Positions 1 through 6,663 of a stretch of DNA of 9,356 bases are shown here, one piece after another. The stretch lies in contig PMEC01000067.1 of NCBI GenBank assembly GCA_003155705.1, positions 16,084 through 25,439 on the forward strand. The letters run 5' to 3'. The notes under the pieces are model-generated. The model worked only from the letters and a program-made list of their open reading frames with translations. It did no database searches and was not told where the DNA came from. This DNA is from Bacteroidales bacterium. Lineage in GTDB: Bacteria > Bacteroidota > Bacteroidia > Bacteroidales > VadinHA17. Position 1 is the first letter of the stretch, and every line of letters begins with the position of its first letter. The translations under genes were made by a program, and so were the position numbers.

Positions 1-230
1 TGTAAATAATCAAGAAGGAGGTTATTCTCCGAGCCACTTTTTCCAAGGGTGTAAACATGAGGATGTTCGACAAAAATCAAAGTGCCATGGACCATATTTT
101 CTGACCGTGAAGAAGCAATGCCGGCACCTTTTTTATTGTCAATAAGCTTCTGAAAGATTTTCTCCTGGTAAACCCAGGTTTCTTTAAAATCCATCAATCC
201 AATATCTTCATATTTAACACTATAGCTCAC
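1..230 (-). CDS. lipB: Octanoyltransferase LipB, N-terminal part (cut by window edge)
   Basis: This is the N-terminal 76 residues of lipoyl(octanoyl) transferase, which moves octanoate from octanoyl-ACP onto the lipoyl domains of 2-oxoacid dehydrogenases and GcvH in the cytoplasm. I translated it from the minus strand; the gene continues past base 1. The family-typical opening VKYEDIGLMDFKETWVYQEK is at residues 6-25. The hallmark block EHPHVYTLGKSG is at 55-66, followed by NNLLL. The catalytic Lys and Cys lie beyond the window. The start is taken as GTG at 230-228: an in-frame stop lies shortly upstream, and the first downstream ATG would remove the conserved YEDIG. The gene follows lipA by 32 bases on the same strand, so the two are probably co-transcribed. 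Identity is secure; the non-ATG start is inferred. Confidence 0.9.
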   Translation of the reverse strand, partial: MSYSVKYEDIGLMDFKETWVYQEKIFQKLIDNKKGAGIASSRSENMVHGTLIFVEHPHVYTLGKSGSENNLLLDYL

Positions 231-262
231 TTTTGTTATTGTATTTTATAAAAGCAATATAG

Positions 263-1123
263 CTATTTTTCTTCTTGGATAACATGTCTTTCCGCATGAA
301 ATGATGATCTCACAAGTGGGTTACTTTCAACAAATTTAAAACCCCTTTTCATCGCATTATTCCGATAAGCTTCAAACTTTTCAGGTATCACATAACTAAC
401 CGGTTTCATGTAATCACTTCCTGGCTGAAGATACTGCCCTATTGTAAGAATGTTACATCCGGCAGAATGCAGATCAGCGATTGTTTCATATATTTCATCT
501 TCAGATTCTCCCAAGCCGACCATGAAGCCCGACTTTACTGTTTTCCCTTTTTCTGCAATATATTTTATAACGTTCAGGCTTCTTTCATATTTTGCTTTGG
601 TTCTGATAAATGGTGTCAGACGTCTCACTGTTTCAATATTATGCGATATTACCTCAGGTGAAGCATCTATTATTTTTTGAATATTGTCCTGTATTCCGTC
701 AAAATCCGGAATAAGTGTTTCCATGGTAATATCCGGGTTCAATTCCTTTACTTTTCTGATAACTTTCGCCCAGAATGAGGCACCTCCATCAGCAAGATCA
801 TCCCGGTCAACTGAGGTTATTACGCAGTGTCTGAGATTCATAGTCTTAATTGAATGTGCAAGCCTGAGTGGTTCGTCATAGTCGGGGGCAAACGGTTTTC
901 CTGTTTTTGTCGCGCAGAATTTGCAGGCTCTTGTACAAATATCTCCGAGTATCATGAAAGTAGCAGTTCCTGCATTCCAGCATTCCCCTATATTAGGACA
1001 ATTTCCACTGGTGCAGATTGTGTGAAGATGATTCTCTGCAACAAGATGCTTGACCCGGGAGTAGGTCTCCCCACTGGCTCGTTGCATCTTCAGCCATACA
1101 GGTAATCGTCTTTCTTTCTGCAT
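263..1123 (-). CDS. lipA: Lipoyl synthase LipA (radical SAM)
   Basis: LipA inserts two sulfurs into protein-bound octanoyl groups to make lipoyl cofactor, using S-adenosylmethionine and two [4Fe-4S] clusters. With the start used here the protein has 286 residues, normal for the family. The auxiliary-cluster motif CX4CX5C is C37, C42, C48 (CTSGNCPNIGEC). The radical-SAM motif CX3CX2C is C63, C67, C70 (CTRACKFC). The C-terminal Arg-Ser-Ser, which supplies the unusual serine cluster ligand, is at 272-274. The reading frame is open up to an ATG at 1150, but I prefer the ATG at 1123. A TACCTTTG -7 box at 1155-1148 would put the transcript start downstream of the 1150 ATG, and MQKERRLPVWL matches the usual LipA N-terminus. 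It is divergent from fucI and precedes lipB. Confidence 0.96.
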   Translation of the reverse strand: MQKERRLPVWLKMQRASGETYSRVKHLVAENHLHTICTSGNCPNIGECWNAGTATFMILGDICTRACKFCATKTGKPFAPDYDEPLRLAHSIKTMNLRHCVITSVDRDDLADGGASFWAKVIRKVKELNPDITMETLIPDFDGIQDNIQKIIDASPEVISHNIETVRRLTPFIRTKAKYERSLNVIKYIAEKGKTVKSGFMVGLGESEDEIYETIADLHSAGCNILTIGQYLQPGSDYMKPVSYVIPEKFEAYRNNAMKRGFKFVESNPLVRSSFHAERHVIQEEK

Positions 1124-1147
1124 CTGGAAAATAAGTGAAAATGAACA

Positions 1148-1155
1148 CAAAGGTA
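1148..1155 (-). promoter_or_regulatory. Bacteroidota -7 promoter box of lipA
   Basis: On the minus strand this reads TACCTTTG, a full match to the TAnnTTTG -7 consensus of the Bacteroidota primary sigma factor. It lies about 25 bases before the lipA ATG at 1123, giving a leader of roughly 15-20 bases. I see no clear -33 TTTG at the expected 18-21 base spacing, so the call rests on the -7 box and its position. Confidence 0.6.
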
Positions 1156-1331
1156 CAAAAAATGATTTTCAGGAATAGGTAGAAGTAATGGTATAATATC
1201 ACAAATAATAGCCATTCCTATCTGAAGCTCCAGAATGCATAAGGTCAAATAAAGTAAAACATTTGCATTTTTAGTGAAAGACATTCCCTCTCTTTGGGGA
1301 TAATATTTTTACAAACAATTGCCCAATTCAT

Positions 1332-1339
1332 TATATTTG
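1332..1339 (+). promoter_or_regulatory. Bacteroidota -7 promoter box of fucI
   Basis: This reads TATATTTG, a full match to TAnnTTTG, 45 bases before the fucI ATG. A T-run at 1306-1310 sits about where the -33 element would be, but TTTG itself is absent. The divergent lipA box lies about 180 bases away. The rest of the 260-base interval between the two starts (1124-1383) shows no gene and no clear operator that I could identify. Confidence 0.55.
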
Positions 1340-1383
1340 TTGAGCACTTTTCTGACGGGAAACAATTTTTAAAAACATATAAT

Positions 1384-3186
1384 ATGGCAAATAATGAATT
1401 GAGGATCAATGACCACTATCAGACGATAATTGGTGAATTTCCTAAAGTAGGTATCAGACCGGCAATCGATGGCAGGATGAACGGAGTTAGAGAATCGCTG
1501 GAGGATCAAACCATGAAAATGGCTAAGATTGCCGCTTCGTTGATCTCATCTAACCTGAAATACCCGAATGGAAAATCAGTTGAATGCATTATTTCCGATA
1601 CATGCATCGGTGGTGTAGCTGAAGCTGCTATGAGCGCCGAGAAATTCAGAAAAAATGGTGTTGGTGTCAGTCTTACAGTCACTCCATGCTGGTGTTATGG
1701 AAGTGAAACTATTGACATGGATACAGATATGCCTAAGGCTATCTGGGGATTTAACGGAACAGAACGTCCGGGAGCTGTTTATCTTGCAGCTGCACTTGCA
1801 GGGCATACAATGAAGGGATTGCCTGCATTTGGTATTTATGGCCATAATGTCCAGGATTCAGGCGACCAGATTATCCCTGACGATGTAAGTGAAAAGATGC
1901 TCAGGTTTGTGAAAGCGGCACTTGCTGCTTCATATATGAAAGGAAAATCTTACCTGTCGATGGGATCGGTATCGATGGGTATTGCCGGTTCAATTGTTAA
2001 GGAGGATTTCTTCCAGGAATATCTTGGAATGAGGAATGAATATATTGATCTGTCGGAGTTTAATCGAAGGATAAATGAAGAGATCTTTGATAAGGAAGAA
2101 TATAAAAAAGCTCTCGAATGGACAAAAAAGAATTGTAAGGAAGGAAAAGATCTAAATACAAAACCAAAAACAAGAAAGCAAAAAGATGCTGAATGGGAGA
2201 CCGTTGTGAAAATGGCAATAATAGCACGCGACCTGATGGTTGGAAATCCAAAACTTAAAAAGCTTGGGTTTGGAGAGGAGGCTCTCGGACATAATGCAAT
2301 TCTTTCCGGTTTTCAGGGCCAGCGTCAATGGACCGATCATATGCCAAACGGCGATTTTCTTGAGGCAATACTTTGTTCATCATTCGACTGGAATGGAATC
2401 AGACCCCCATATCTTGTTGCTACAGAGAATGATGCAATGAATGGTGTACCTATGTTATTTGGATATCTGCTTACAAACACCGCCCAGATGTTTTCAGATA
2501 TACGTACCTATTGGAGCCCTGATGCAATCAAGAGAGTAACTAAAATCAAACCGACCGGACTTGCGTCAAATGGAGTTATCCACCTTATAAATTCGGGTGC
2601 TTCTGCACTTGATTTCTCAGGAAGACAGACTAAAAAAGGGAAGTCCTGCATTAAACCGTTCTGGGAGATAACCGGGAAAGATGCAGCTGAATGCCTTGCC
2701 GCAACACAGTGGCCAGCAGCGGATAGAGGATATTTCAGAGGCGGAGGTTTTTCATCTCAATTTGACACTAAGGGCATAATGCCAGCTACAATTTCAAGAG
2801 TCAATCTGGTAAAAGGGCTTGGTCCGGTTCTCCAACTTGCAGAAGGTTTTACAGTTGAGCTGCCTGAGAAAATGAATAAGATACTGACTGACAGGACTAA
2901 TCCTACCTGGCCCACAACATGGTTTGCTCCAAGACTAACCGGGAAAGGAGCTTTTGCAGATGTTTATTCTGTTATGGCTAACTGGGGTGCTAACCATTGC
3001 TCATCCAGCTATGGACATATTGGGGCTGATCTTATAACACTTGCTTCAGTACTAAGAATACCGGTCTGCATGCATAATGTTGATGAGAATAAGATATTCC
3101 GCCCAAGCGCATGGAGTGCTTTTGGCATGGAAAAAGAGGGTGCCGATTACAGGGCATGCCAGACTTACGGGCCAGTTTATAAATAA
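1384..3186 (+). CDS. fucI: L-fucose isomerase FucI
   Basis: This is a 600-residue L-fucose isomerase, close to the 591 residues of the E. coli enzyme. It interconverts L-fucose and L-fuculose (and D-arabinose and D-ribulose in known homologues) in the cytoplasm using Mn2+. It matches the family nearly throughout: [17 protein letters not shown] near the N-terminus, [18 protein letters not shown], and [19 protein letters not shown]348 (in ATEND), D372 (in SDIRTYWSP) and H538 (in ANWGANH) correspond to the E. coli metal and catalytic residues E337, D361 and H528, with nearly the same spacing. The frame is open back to a TTG at 1294, but that would precede the -7 box at 1332-1339. The ATG at 1384 ([13 protein letters not shown]) fits both promoter and family. 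No fucK, fucA, fucose transporter or fucose regulator is visible beside it. Confidence 0.96.
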   Translation: MANNELRINDHYQTIIGEFPKVGIRPAIDGRMNGVRESLEDQTMKMAKIAASLISSNLKYPNGKSVECIISDTCIGGVAEAAMSAEKFRKNGVGVSLTVTPCWCYGSETIDMDTDMPKAIWGFNGTERPGAVYLAAALAGHTMKGLPAFGIYGHNVQDSGDQIIPDDVSEKMLRFVKAALAASYMKGKSYLSMGSVSMGIAGSIVKEDFFQEYLGMRNEYIDLSEFNRRINEEIFDKEEYKKALEWTKKNCKEGKDLNTKPKTRKQKDAEWETVVKMAIIARDLMVGNPKLKKLGFGEEALGHNAILSGFQGQRQWTDHMPNGDFLEAILCSSFDWNGIRPPYLVATENDAMNGVPMLFGYLLTNTAQMFSDIRTYWSPDAIKRVTKIKPTGLASNGVIHLINSGASALDFSGRQTKKGKSCIKPFWEITGKDAAECLAATQWPAADRGYFRGGGFSSQFDTKGIMPATISRVNLVKGLGPVLQLAEGFTVELPEKMNKILTDRTNPTWPTTWFAPRLTGKGAFADVYSVMANWGANHCSSSYGHIGADLITLASVLRIPVCMHNVDENKIFRPSAWSAFGMEKEGADYRACQTYGPVYK

Positions 3187-3232
3187 GGGGGTAGCGGCTG
3201 TATAGGCAGTTAAGAAGTAATGTTTCGGTGAT

Positions 3233-3262
3233 TTTGAAATAGAAGAACTTTGCGTACTTTTG
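3233..3262 (+). promoter_or_regulatory. Bacteroidota promoter (-33 TTTG, -7 TACTTTTG) of the flippase gene
   Basis: TTTG at 3233-3236 and TACTTTTG at 3255-3262 are separated by 18 bases, close to the usual spacing of Bacteroidota primary-sigma promoters. The -7 box lies 42 bases before the flippase ATG at 3304, and no better promoter is visible after fucI. The -7 box overlaps one unit of the ACTTT repeat that starts at 3247, so it could be a chance match within that repeat. Confidence 0.5.
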
Positions 3263-3301
3263 ACTTTATAGACTTAACAGACTTTACGAACTTTTTACTT
3301 T
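3247..3301 (+). repeat. Array of seven ACTTT units, mostly 9-base period
   Basis: ACTTT begins at 3247, 3256, 3263, 3281, 3290 and 3297, and a variant ACTTA begins at 3272. The steps are 9, 7, 9, 9, 9 and 7 bases. The array fills the leader of the flippase gene up to its start codon and overlaps the predicted -7 box. The units are too short for CRISPR. They could be a protein-binding array, a slippage-prone tract, or low-complexity drift; the sequence alone does not say which. Confidence 0.6.
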
Positions 3302-3303
3302 GA

Positions 3304-4806
3304 ATGACTGCCATTAAAAGACTTGCAGGGCAGACTGCTATTTACGGTGTTCCTACTATCCTTGGCAGAATTCTGGGATACCTGCTTGTACCTTTGTACA
3401 CTCGTGTTTTCCTTCCCGAAGCATACGGAACTGTCAATGTGTTTTACGCCTATGCCTCTCTGCTGAAGGTGATCCTAACTTATGGAATGGAGACCGCATT
3501 CTTCCGTTTCAATGAACAGGAGCAGGATAAAGAGAGGGTTTATAGTACCGGGATGATATCGCTGCTGGCTTCTTCAACTGTTTTTTTATTGCTTGTCTCT
3601 TTCTTTTCAGGGTCGGTAGCAAGATGGATAGACTATGCCGATTATAAAAACTATATTCTCTGGTTCGGATGGATCCTAGCATTGGATGCTATCTCCTCTA
3701 TTCCTTTGGCAAGACTACGTGCACAAAACAGGGCAAAAAGATTTGCAACAATTAATATGATCAATATAGGAGTTAATATTAGTCTTAACCTCTTTTTTAT
3801 CCTTCTTTGTCCGTACATCCTTAGAAATAATGAGAATAGTACATTAGCACATGCTATTTCAATAATCTACAGACCTGACTGGGGTATTGAATACATTTTC
3901 ATCTCAAATCTTGTTGCAAGCAGTATCACACTTTTATTACTTTTCCCTCAATTGGTTGTGATAAAATGGGAGATTCATCCTGATCTCTGGAAGAAAATGT
4001 TTTTTTATGCTTTCCCCCTGCTTTTTGCCGGAATGGCAGGTATTGTAAATGAGACTTTCGACCGGCTATTGCTGCGGTATCTTTTGCCGTATAGCAAAGA
4101 TATTGCCGCTTATCAGGTAGGTATCTATGGGGCACTCTATAAAATATCTATCCTGATGACTATTTTTATACAAGCATACAAATATGCTGCAGAACCCTTC
4201 TTTTTTGCACAGGCAAAAGAGAAGGATGCCAAGGTGGTATATGCCCGTATCATGGATTATTTTATAATCGCTGTTTCATTTATTTTTCTGATAACCATGT
4301 TATATCTGGATGATTTTATCATGCCTATTCTGGTTGATAAAAAGTACTGGGAAGGAAGAGGTGTCATACCTGTCTTGATGCTTGCAAATCTCTTTCTCGG
4401 AGTATATTACAATCTCGCGATCTGGTATAAACTGACCGGAAAAACCAGCTGGGGAGCTTGGTTTTCAGCTATCGGAGCTGTTATAACTCTTGTCCTTAAC
4501 TTCTGGTGGATACCTCTTTCATCAAGTCATCTTATCTATGGTTATTATGGCTCGGCCTGGGCAACTTTCATATGTTATGGATCGATGATGATCCTCTCCT
4601 ATTTAATTGGTCAGAAGTACTTTCCGGTTCAGTATAACTTACTGAAATTCTTTGGTTACCTCGGATTTGCAATCCTTCTTTATTTTATCAGTTCATCAGT
4701 GGTCATTGATGGACATATTCTCCGATTCCTGTTCCACTCGCTCTTACTTCTGATCTTTGGCGGTATAGTTATGGCTGTCGAAAAGCCAAGTCTTGTCAAT
4801 ATCTGA
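3304..4806 (+). CDS. Oligosaccharide flippase-family membrane protein (Wzx/MOP-type)
   Basis: This is a 500-residue polytopic inner-membrane protein of the MOP exporter superfamily, the group that includes Wzx-type flippases. They move lipid-linked saccharides across the inner membrane. The N-terminus has the typical pattern of a short amphipathic start, then TAIYGVPTILGRILGYLLVPLY, then PEAYGTVNVFYAYASLL. I count about 14 hydrophobic segments, near residues 12-30, 45-61, 83-103, 117-135, 149-170, 197-220, 233-250, 268-290, 316-338, 352-375, 384-403, 412-436, 447-466 and 473-491. A charged loop (EKDAKVVYARIMDY) lies near 306-319. No glycosyltransferase, polymerase or other envelope-polysaccharide gene is adjacent, so the substrate cannot be inferred. 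Start at the ATG, 117 bases after fucI. It is probably a separate transcript from fucI, given the promoter before it. Confidence 0.87.
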   Translation: MTAIKRLAGQTAIYGVPTILGRILGYLLVPLYTRVFLPEAYGTVNVFYAYASLLKVILTYGMETAFFRFNEQEQDKERVYSTGMISLLASSTVFLLLVSFFSGSVARWIDYADYKNYILWFGWILALDAISSIPLARLRAQNRAKRFATINMINIGVNISLNLFFILLCPYILRNNENSTLAHAISIIYRPDWGIEYIFISNLVASSITLLLLFPQLVVIKWEIHPDLWKKMFFYAFPLLFAGMAGIVNETFDRLLLRYLLPYSKDIAAYQVGIYGALYKISILMTIFIQAYKYAAEPFFFAQAKEKDAKVVYARIMDYFIIAVSFIFLITMLYLDDFIMPILVDKKYWEGRGVIPVLMLANLFLGVYYNLAIWYKLTGKTSWGAWFSAIGAVITLVLNFWWIPLSSSHLIYGYYGSAWATFICYGSMMILSYLIGQKYFPVQYNLLKFFGYLGFAILLYFISSSVVIDGHILRFLFHSLLLLIFGGIVMAVEKPSLVNI

Positions 4807-4887
4807 AATTGAAATTAGCGATTCAATTTGGAAATTAATTGTATTACTGATATCTTGGTTCAATAATTAAATACATCTAAAAGTATT

Positions 4888-4901
4888 AAGTAAATTTACT
4901 T
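4888..4901. other. Perfect 14-base palindrome upstream of the small membrane-protein gene
   Basis: AAGTAAATTTACTT is its own reverse complement and ends 30 bases before the ATG at 4932. An alternative overlapping hairpin pairs AAAAGTA (4879-4885) with TACTTTT (4897-4903) around an 11-base loop. The region is AT-rich, so chance is possible. If functional it would suit a dimeric regulator binding near the promoter. No full TAnnTTTG box is present; TACTTTTA at 4897-4904 is one base off. Confidence 0.35.
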
Positions 4902-4931
4902 TTACCAGATATTAACCAATAACTACAATTT

Positions 4932-5420
4932 ATGGAAAACATTCAGGAAAACAGAAAAATTGAGATCGGCCAGGAATCACTTGGGTATCTTGATACAACG
5001 CGCAAATGGTCAATGTTCTTTGCCATTCTCGGATTTATCTTTTTAGGAATAATGCTTGTCATCGGGATTGTTGCTGGTTCCTTTATGTCTGCATTTACTT
5101 CCAAAATGACCGGAATGGAAGGGATACAAGGTATGGAAGGCACAAAAGCTGCAGGAGGTATTGCAAGTGTACTTTTTTTTATATACATGCTTGTTTTTGC
5201 AGTGATCTATTTCTTCCCGCTGCTTTATTTGTTCCGTTTTTCAAGACATACGAAAAAATCCGTGGCAAATCTTGATGCGAATGAATTGCAGTTAGGCTTA
5301 AAGAACCTTAAATCTTTCTGGAAGTATATTGGGATACTGATGATTATTTGTCTTGCTGTCTTTTTCCTGGTATTAATTATTGCCGGCGGTTCGCTTGCTT
5401 TGCTTTCAGGACTAAAATAG
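4932..5420 (+). CDS. Small membrane protein, DUF5362-like, function unknown
   Basis: This 162-residue protein has a short polar N-terminus (residues 1-25, containing ESLGYLDTTRKW) and three strong hydrophobic segments near 26-50, 77-102 and 131-153. The first loop (about 57-75) is Gly/Met-rich with a repeated GMEG. The second (103-130) is basic then mixed (RFSRHTKKS, then ANELQLGLKNLKSFWKY). The layout and sequence style resemble the DUF5362 family of Bacteroidota membrane proteins; I assign this from recall, not a search. No signal peptide, catalytic motif or metal site is visible. It lies 125 bases after the flippase gene on the same strand and ends just before an intrinsic terminator. It may be a separate transcript or the tail of the flippase transcript. 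Confidence 0.8.
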   Translation: MENIQENRKIEIGQESLGYLDTTRKWSMFFAILGFIFLGIMLVIGIVAGSFMSAFTSKMTGMEGIQGMEGTKAAGGIASVLFFIYMLVFAVIYFFPLLYLFRFSRHTKKSVANLDANELQLGLKNLKSFWKYIGILMIICLAVFFLVLIIAGGSLALLSGLK

Positions 5421-5443
5421 AAAATATTCTTATTTTATATTTT

Positions 5444-5479
5444 AGCTGGTGTATTGACAAGTACATCAGCTTTTTATTT
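5444..5479 (+). terminator. Intrinsic terminator after the small membrane-protein gene
   Basis: AGCTGGTGTA (5444-5453) pairs with TACATCAGCT (5462-5471) over all ten positions around an 8-base loop. One pair is G-U in the plus-strand RNA. TTTTTATTT follows at 5471-5479. On the minus strand the same position becomes an A-C mismatch and no U-tract follows, so the signal works for plus-strand transcripts only. It overlaps the stop codon of the convergent dehydrogenase gene (5474-5476). Confidence 0.75.
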
Positions 5480-6523
5480 AAAGTCAATAAGAGCTTTCAT
5501 TACTCCGTTGCTGTATCCTGCCACAAGATCGAATGCATCTTTGGTTCTCTCAAAAGGAAATCTGTGTGTAATCATATTTGAGATATCAATTTTCCCTTTC
5601 TGCATCAGTTCAAGTGTAAGTTCCACGCAATCTACCTGCCTTCTGACAAACTGGATCGTTATCTCTTTCCTACGTGTATTTTCTACATCCATCGACCATT
5701 TGTCAAACTGTGGAATTCCAATTCCCATTAATTTTCCTCCGGGTTTCAGAAGATCAATAGCCTGGTCAAATGCCTCCTGCTGACCACAACATTCATAGGC
5801 AACATCAAGTGCAAGTGGCTCCTTAACAAGTATTTTATCAACCACATTTTCTTTAAGAGGATTCAGGGTAAGTTTCGCACCCTCTTTTTTAGCTATTATG
5901 AGCCGGGCATCTATTTTATCTGTGACATAAAATGTTTCTGCTCCCAGAGCTTTTGCAGCAAGCATCACACTCATTCCGATAGGACCGAATCCTAAAATTC
6001 CAATTTTGGCGCCTTTTACCGAAATCGATTGTTTTACAGAATAAACTCCGATTGCAAGAGGCTCAGAGATGACTCCATTATCGGGTTTTAGTCCTTTATG
6101 AAGCGGGAAACAACTCTCTTCAGGCATTACAATATATTCACTCAGACACCCTTCAGCCTGGTCCGGACAACCAAGGAATCTAAGTTTCCGGCAGGTATGG
6201 TGCCGGCCTGCCAGACACTGATCGCATTTCCAGCAAGGCATGGCAGGCTCTATTGCAATAATATCTCCCTGTTTCACCTTTTTTACAGCAGCCCCGGTTT
6301 CAACAACACATCCCGCACCTTCATGGCCTAGGGTGAAGGGGTATTTAACCACCTGGGAACCAATCTTCCCCTGGGTGTAATAATGAATGTCGGAACCACA
6401 AACCCCTACAACAAGCATTTTTATTTTGACATCTTTTGAATTTATAATCACGGGTTCAGGTACCTCTCTCATTTCCATTTGCCAGATCCCGGTTAGCATC
6501 ATTGATTTCATAAACACTTTCAT
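5474..6523 (-). CDS. Zinc-dependent MDR alcohol dehydrogenase, sorbitol/L-iditol dehydrogenase-like
   Basis: This is a 349-residue medium-chain dehydrogenase that by family oxidises a polyol to a ketose with NAD+. Catalytic zinc ligands are C42 (VCGSDIHYY), H67-E68 (GHEGAG) and E154 (SEPLA). The structural zinc site is complete: C97, C100, C103 and C111 (CWKCDQC then HHTC). The Rossmann motif GFGPIG has its glycines at 178, 180 and 183. D202, at the end of the next strand (YVTDK), favours NAD over NADP. CGSDIHYY and the four-cysteine lobe are typical of the sorbitol/xylitol dehydrogenase branch, but the exact polyol cannot be read from sequence. The frame is open to a TTG at 6541, but that overlaps the -7 box at 6546-6539. 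I chose the first ATG after it (6523). The ATG at 6511 (MKSMMLTGIW) is also possible and looks more like family N-termini. The gene is divergent from the PfkB kinase. Confidence 0.88.
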   Translation of the reverse strand: MKVFMKSMMLTGIWQMEMREVPEPVIINSKDVKIKMLVVGVCGSDIHYYTQGKIGSQVVKYPFTLGHEGAGCVVETGAAVKKVKQGDIIAIEPAMPCWKCDQCLAGRHHTCRKLRFLGCPDQAEGCLSEYIVMPEESCFPLHKGLKPDNGVISEPLAIGVYSVKQSISVKGAKIGILGFGPIGMSVMLAAKALGAETFYVTDKIDARLIIAKKEGAKLTLNPLKENVVDKILVKEPLALDVAYECCGQQEAFDQAIDLLKPGGKLMGIGIPQFDKWSMDVENTRRKEITIQFVRRQVDCVELTLELMQKGKIDISNMITHRFPFERTKDAFDLVAGYSNGVMKALIDFK

Positions 6524-6538
6524 TTTATTAATATGAAG

Positions 6539-6546
6539 CAAATATA
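6539..6546 (-). promoter_or_regulatory. Bacteroidota -7 promoter box of the sorbitol-dehydrogenase-like gene
   Basis: On the minus strand this reads TATATTTG, a full TAnnTTTG match, 15 bases before the ATG at 6523 and 27 before the ATG at 6511. The expected transcript start is near 6532, which excludes the TTG at 6541 as start codon. No clear -33 TTTG is visible. The shared 140-base interval (6524-6663) also has to drive the divergent kinase, for which I find no full -7 match. Confidence 0.55.
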
Positions 6547-6663
6547 AAAATTACCTGGCGCTTTCTTGTTGTTTTAGTGACCAAGTAATAAAAGTCCATG
6601 ATTTCAATATTAATTATTAATCGGCATTTTCGTAAATTCACAGTCCACAATATTTAAGTTCTG

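Noticed and set aside
1294..1383. N-terminal extension of FucI from TTG at 1294
   Set aside because: The 30 extra residues have no counterpart in the family and overlap the TATATTTG promoter box at 1332-1339.
3247..3301. ACTTT array as a CRISPR
   Set aside because: The units are 5 bases with gaps of 2-4 bases and there is no cas gene; it does not fit CRISPR repeat and spacer sizes.
4806..4829. Hairpin AAATTGAA / TTCAATTT just after the flippase gene as a terminator
   Set aside because: The 8-base stem has only one G-C pair and is not followed by a T-tract, so it is too weak to call.
6609..6621. Two adjacent ATTAAT palindromes between the divergent dehydrogenase and kinase genes as an operator
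   Set aside because: They are short and purely AT in an AT-rich spacer, so chance is likely; no other evidence supports a binding site.
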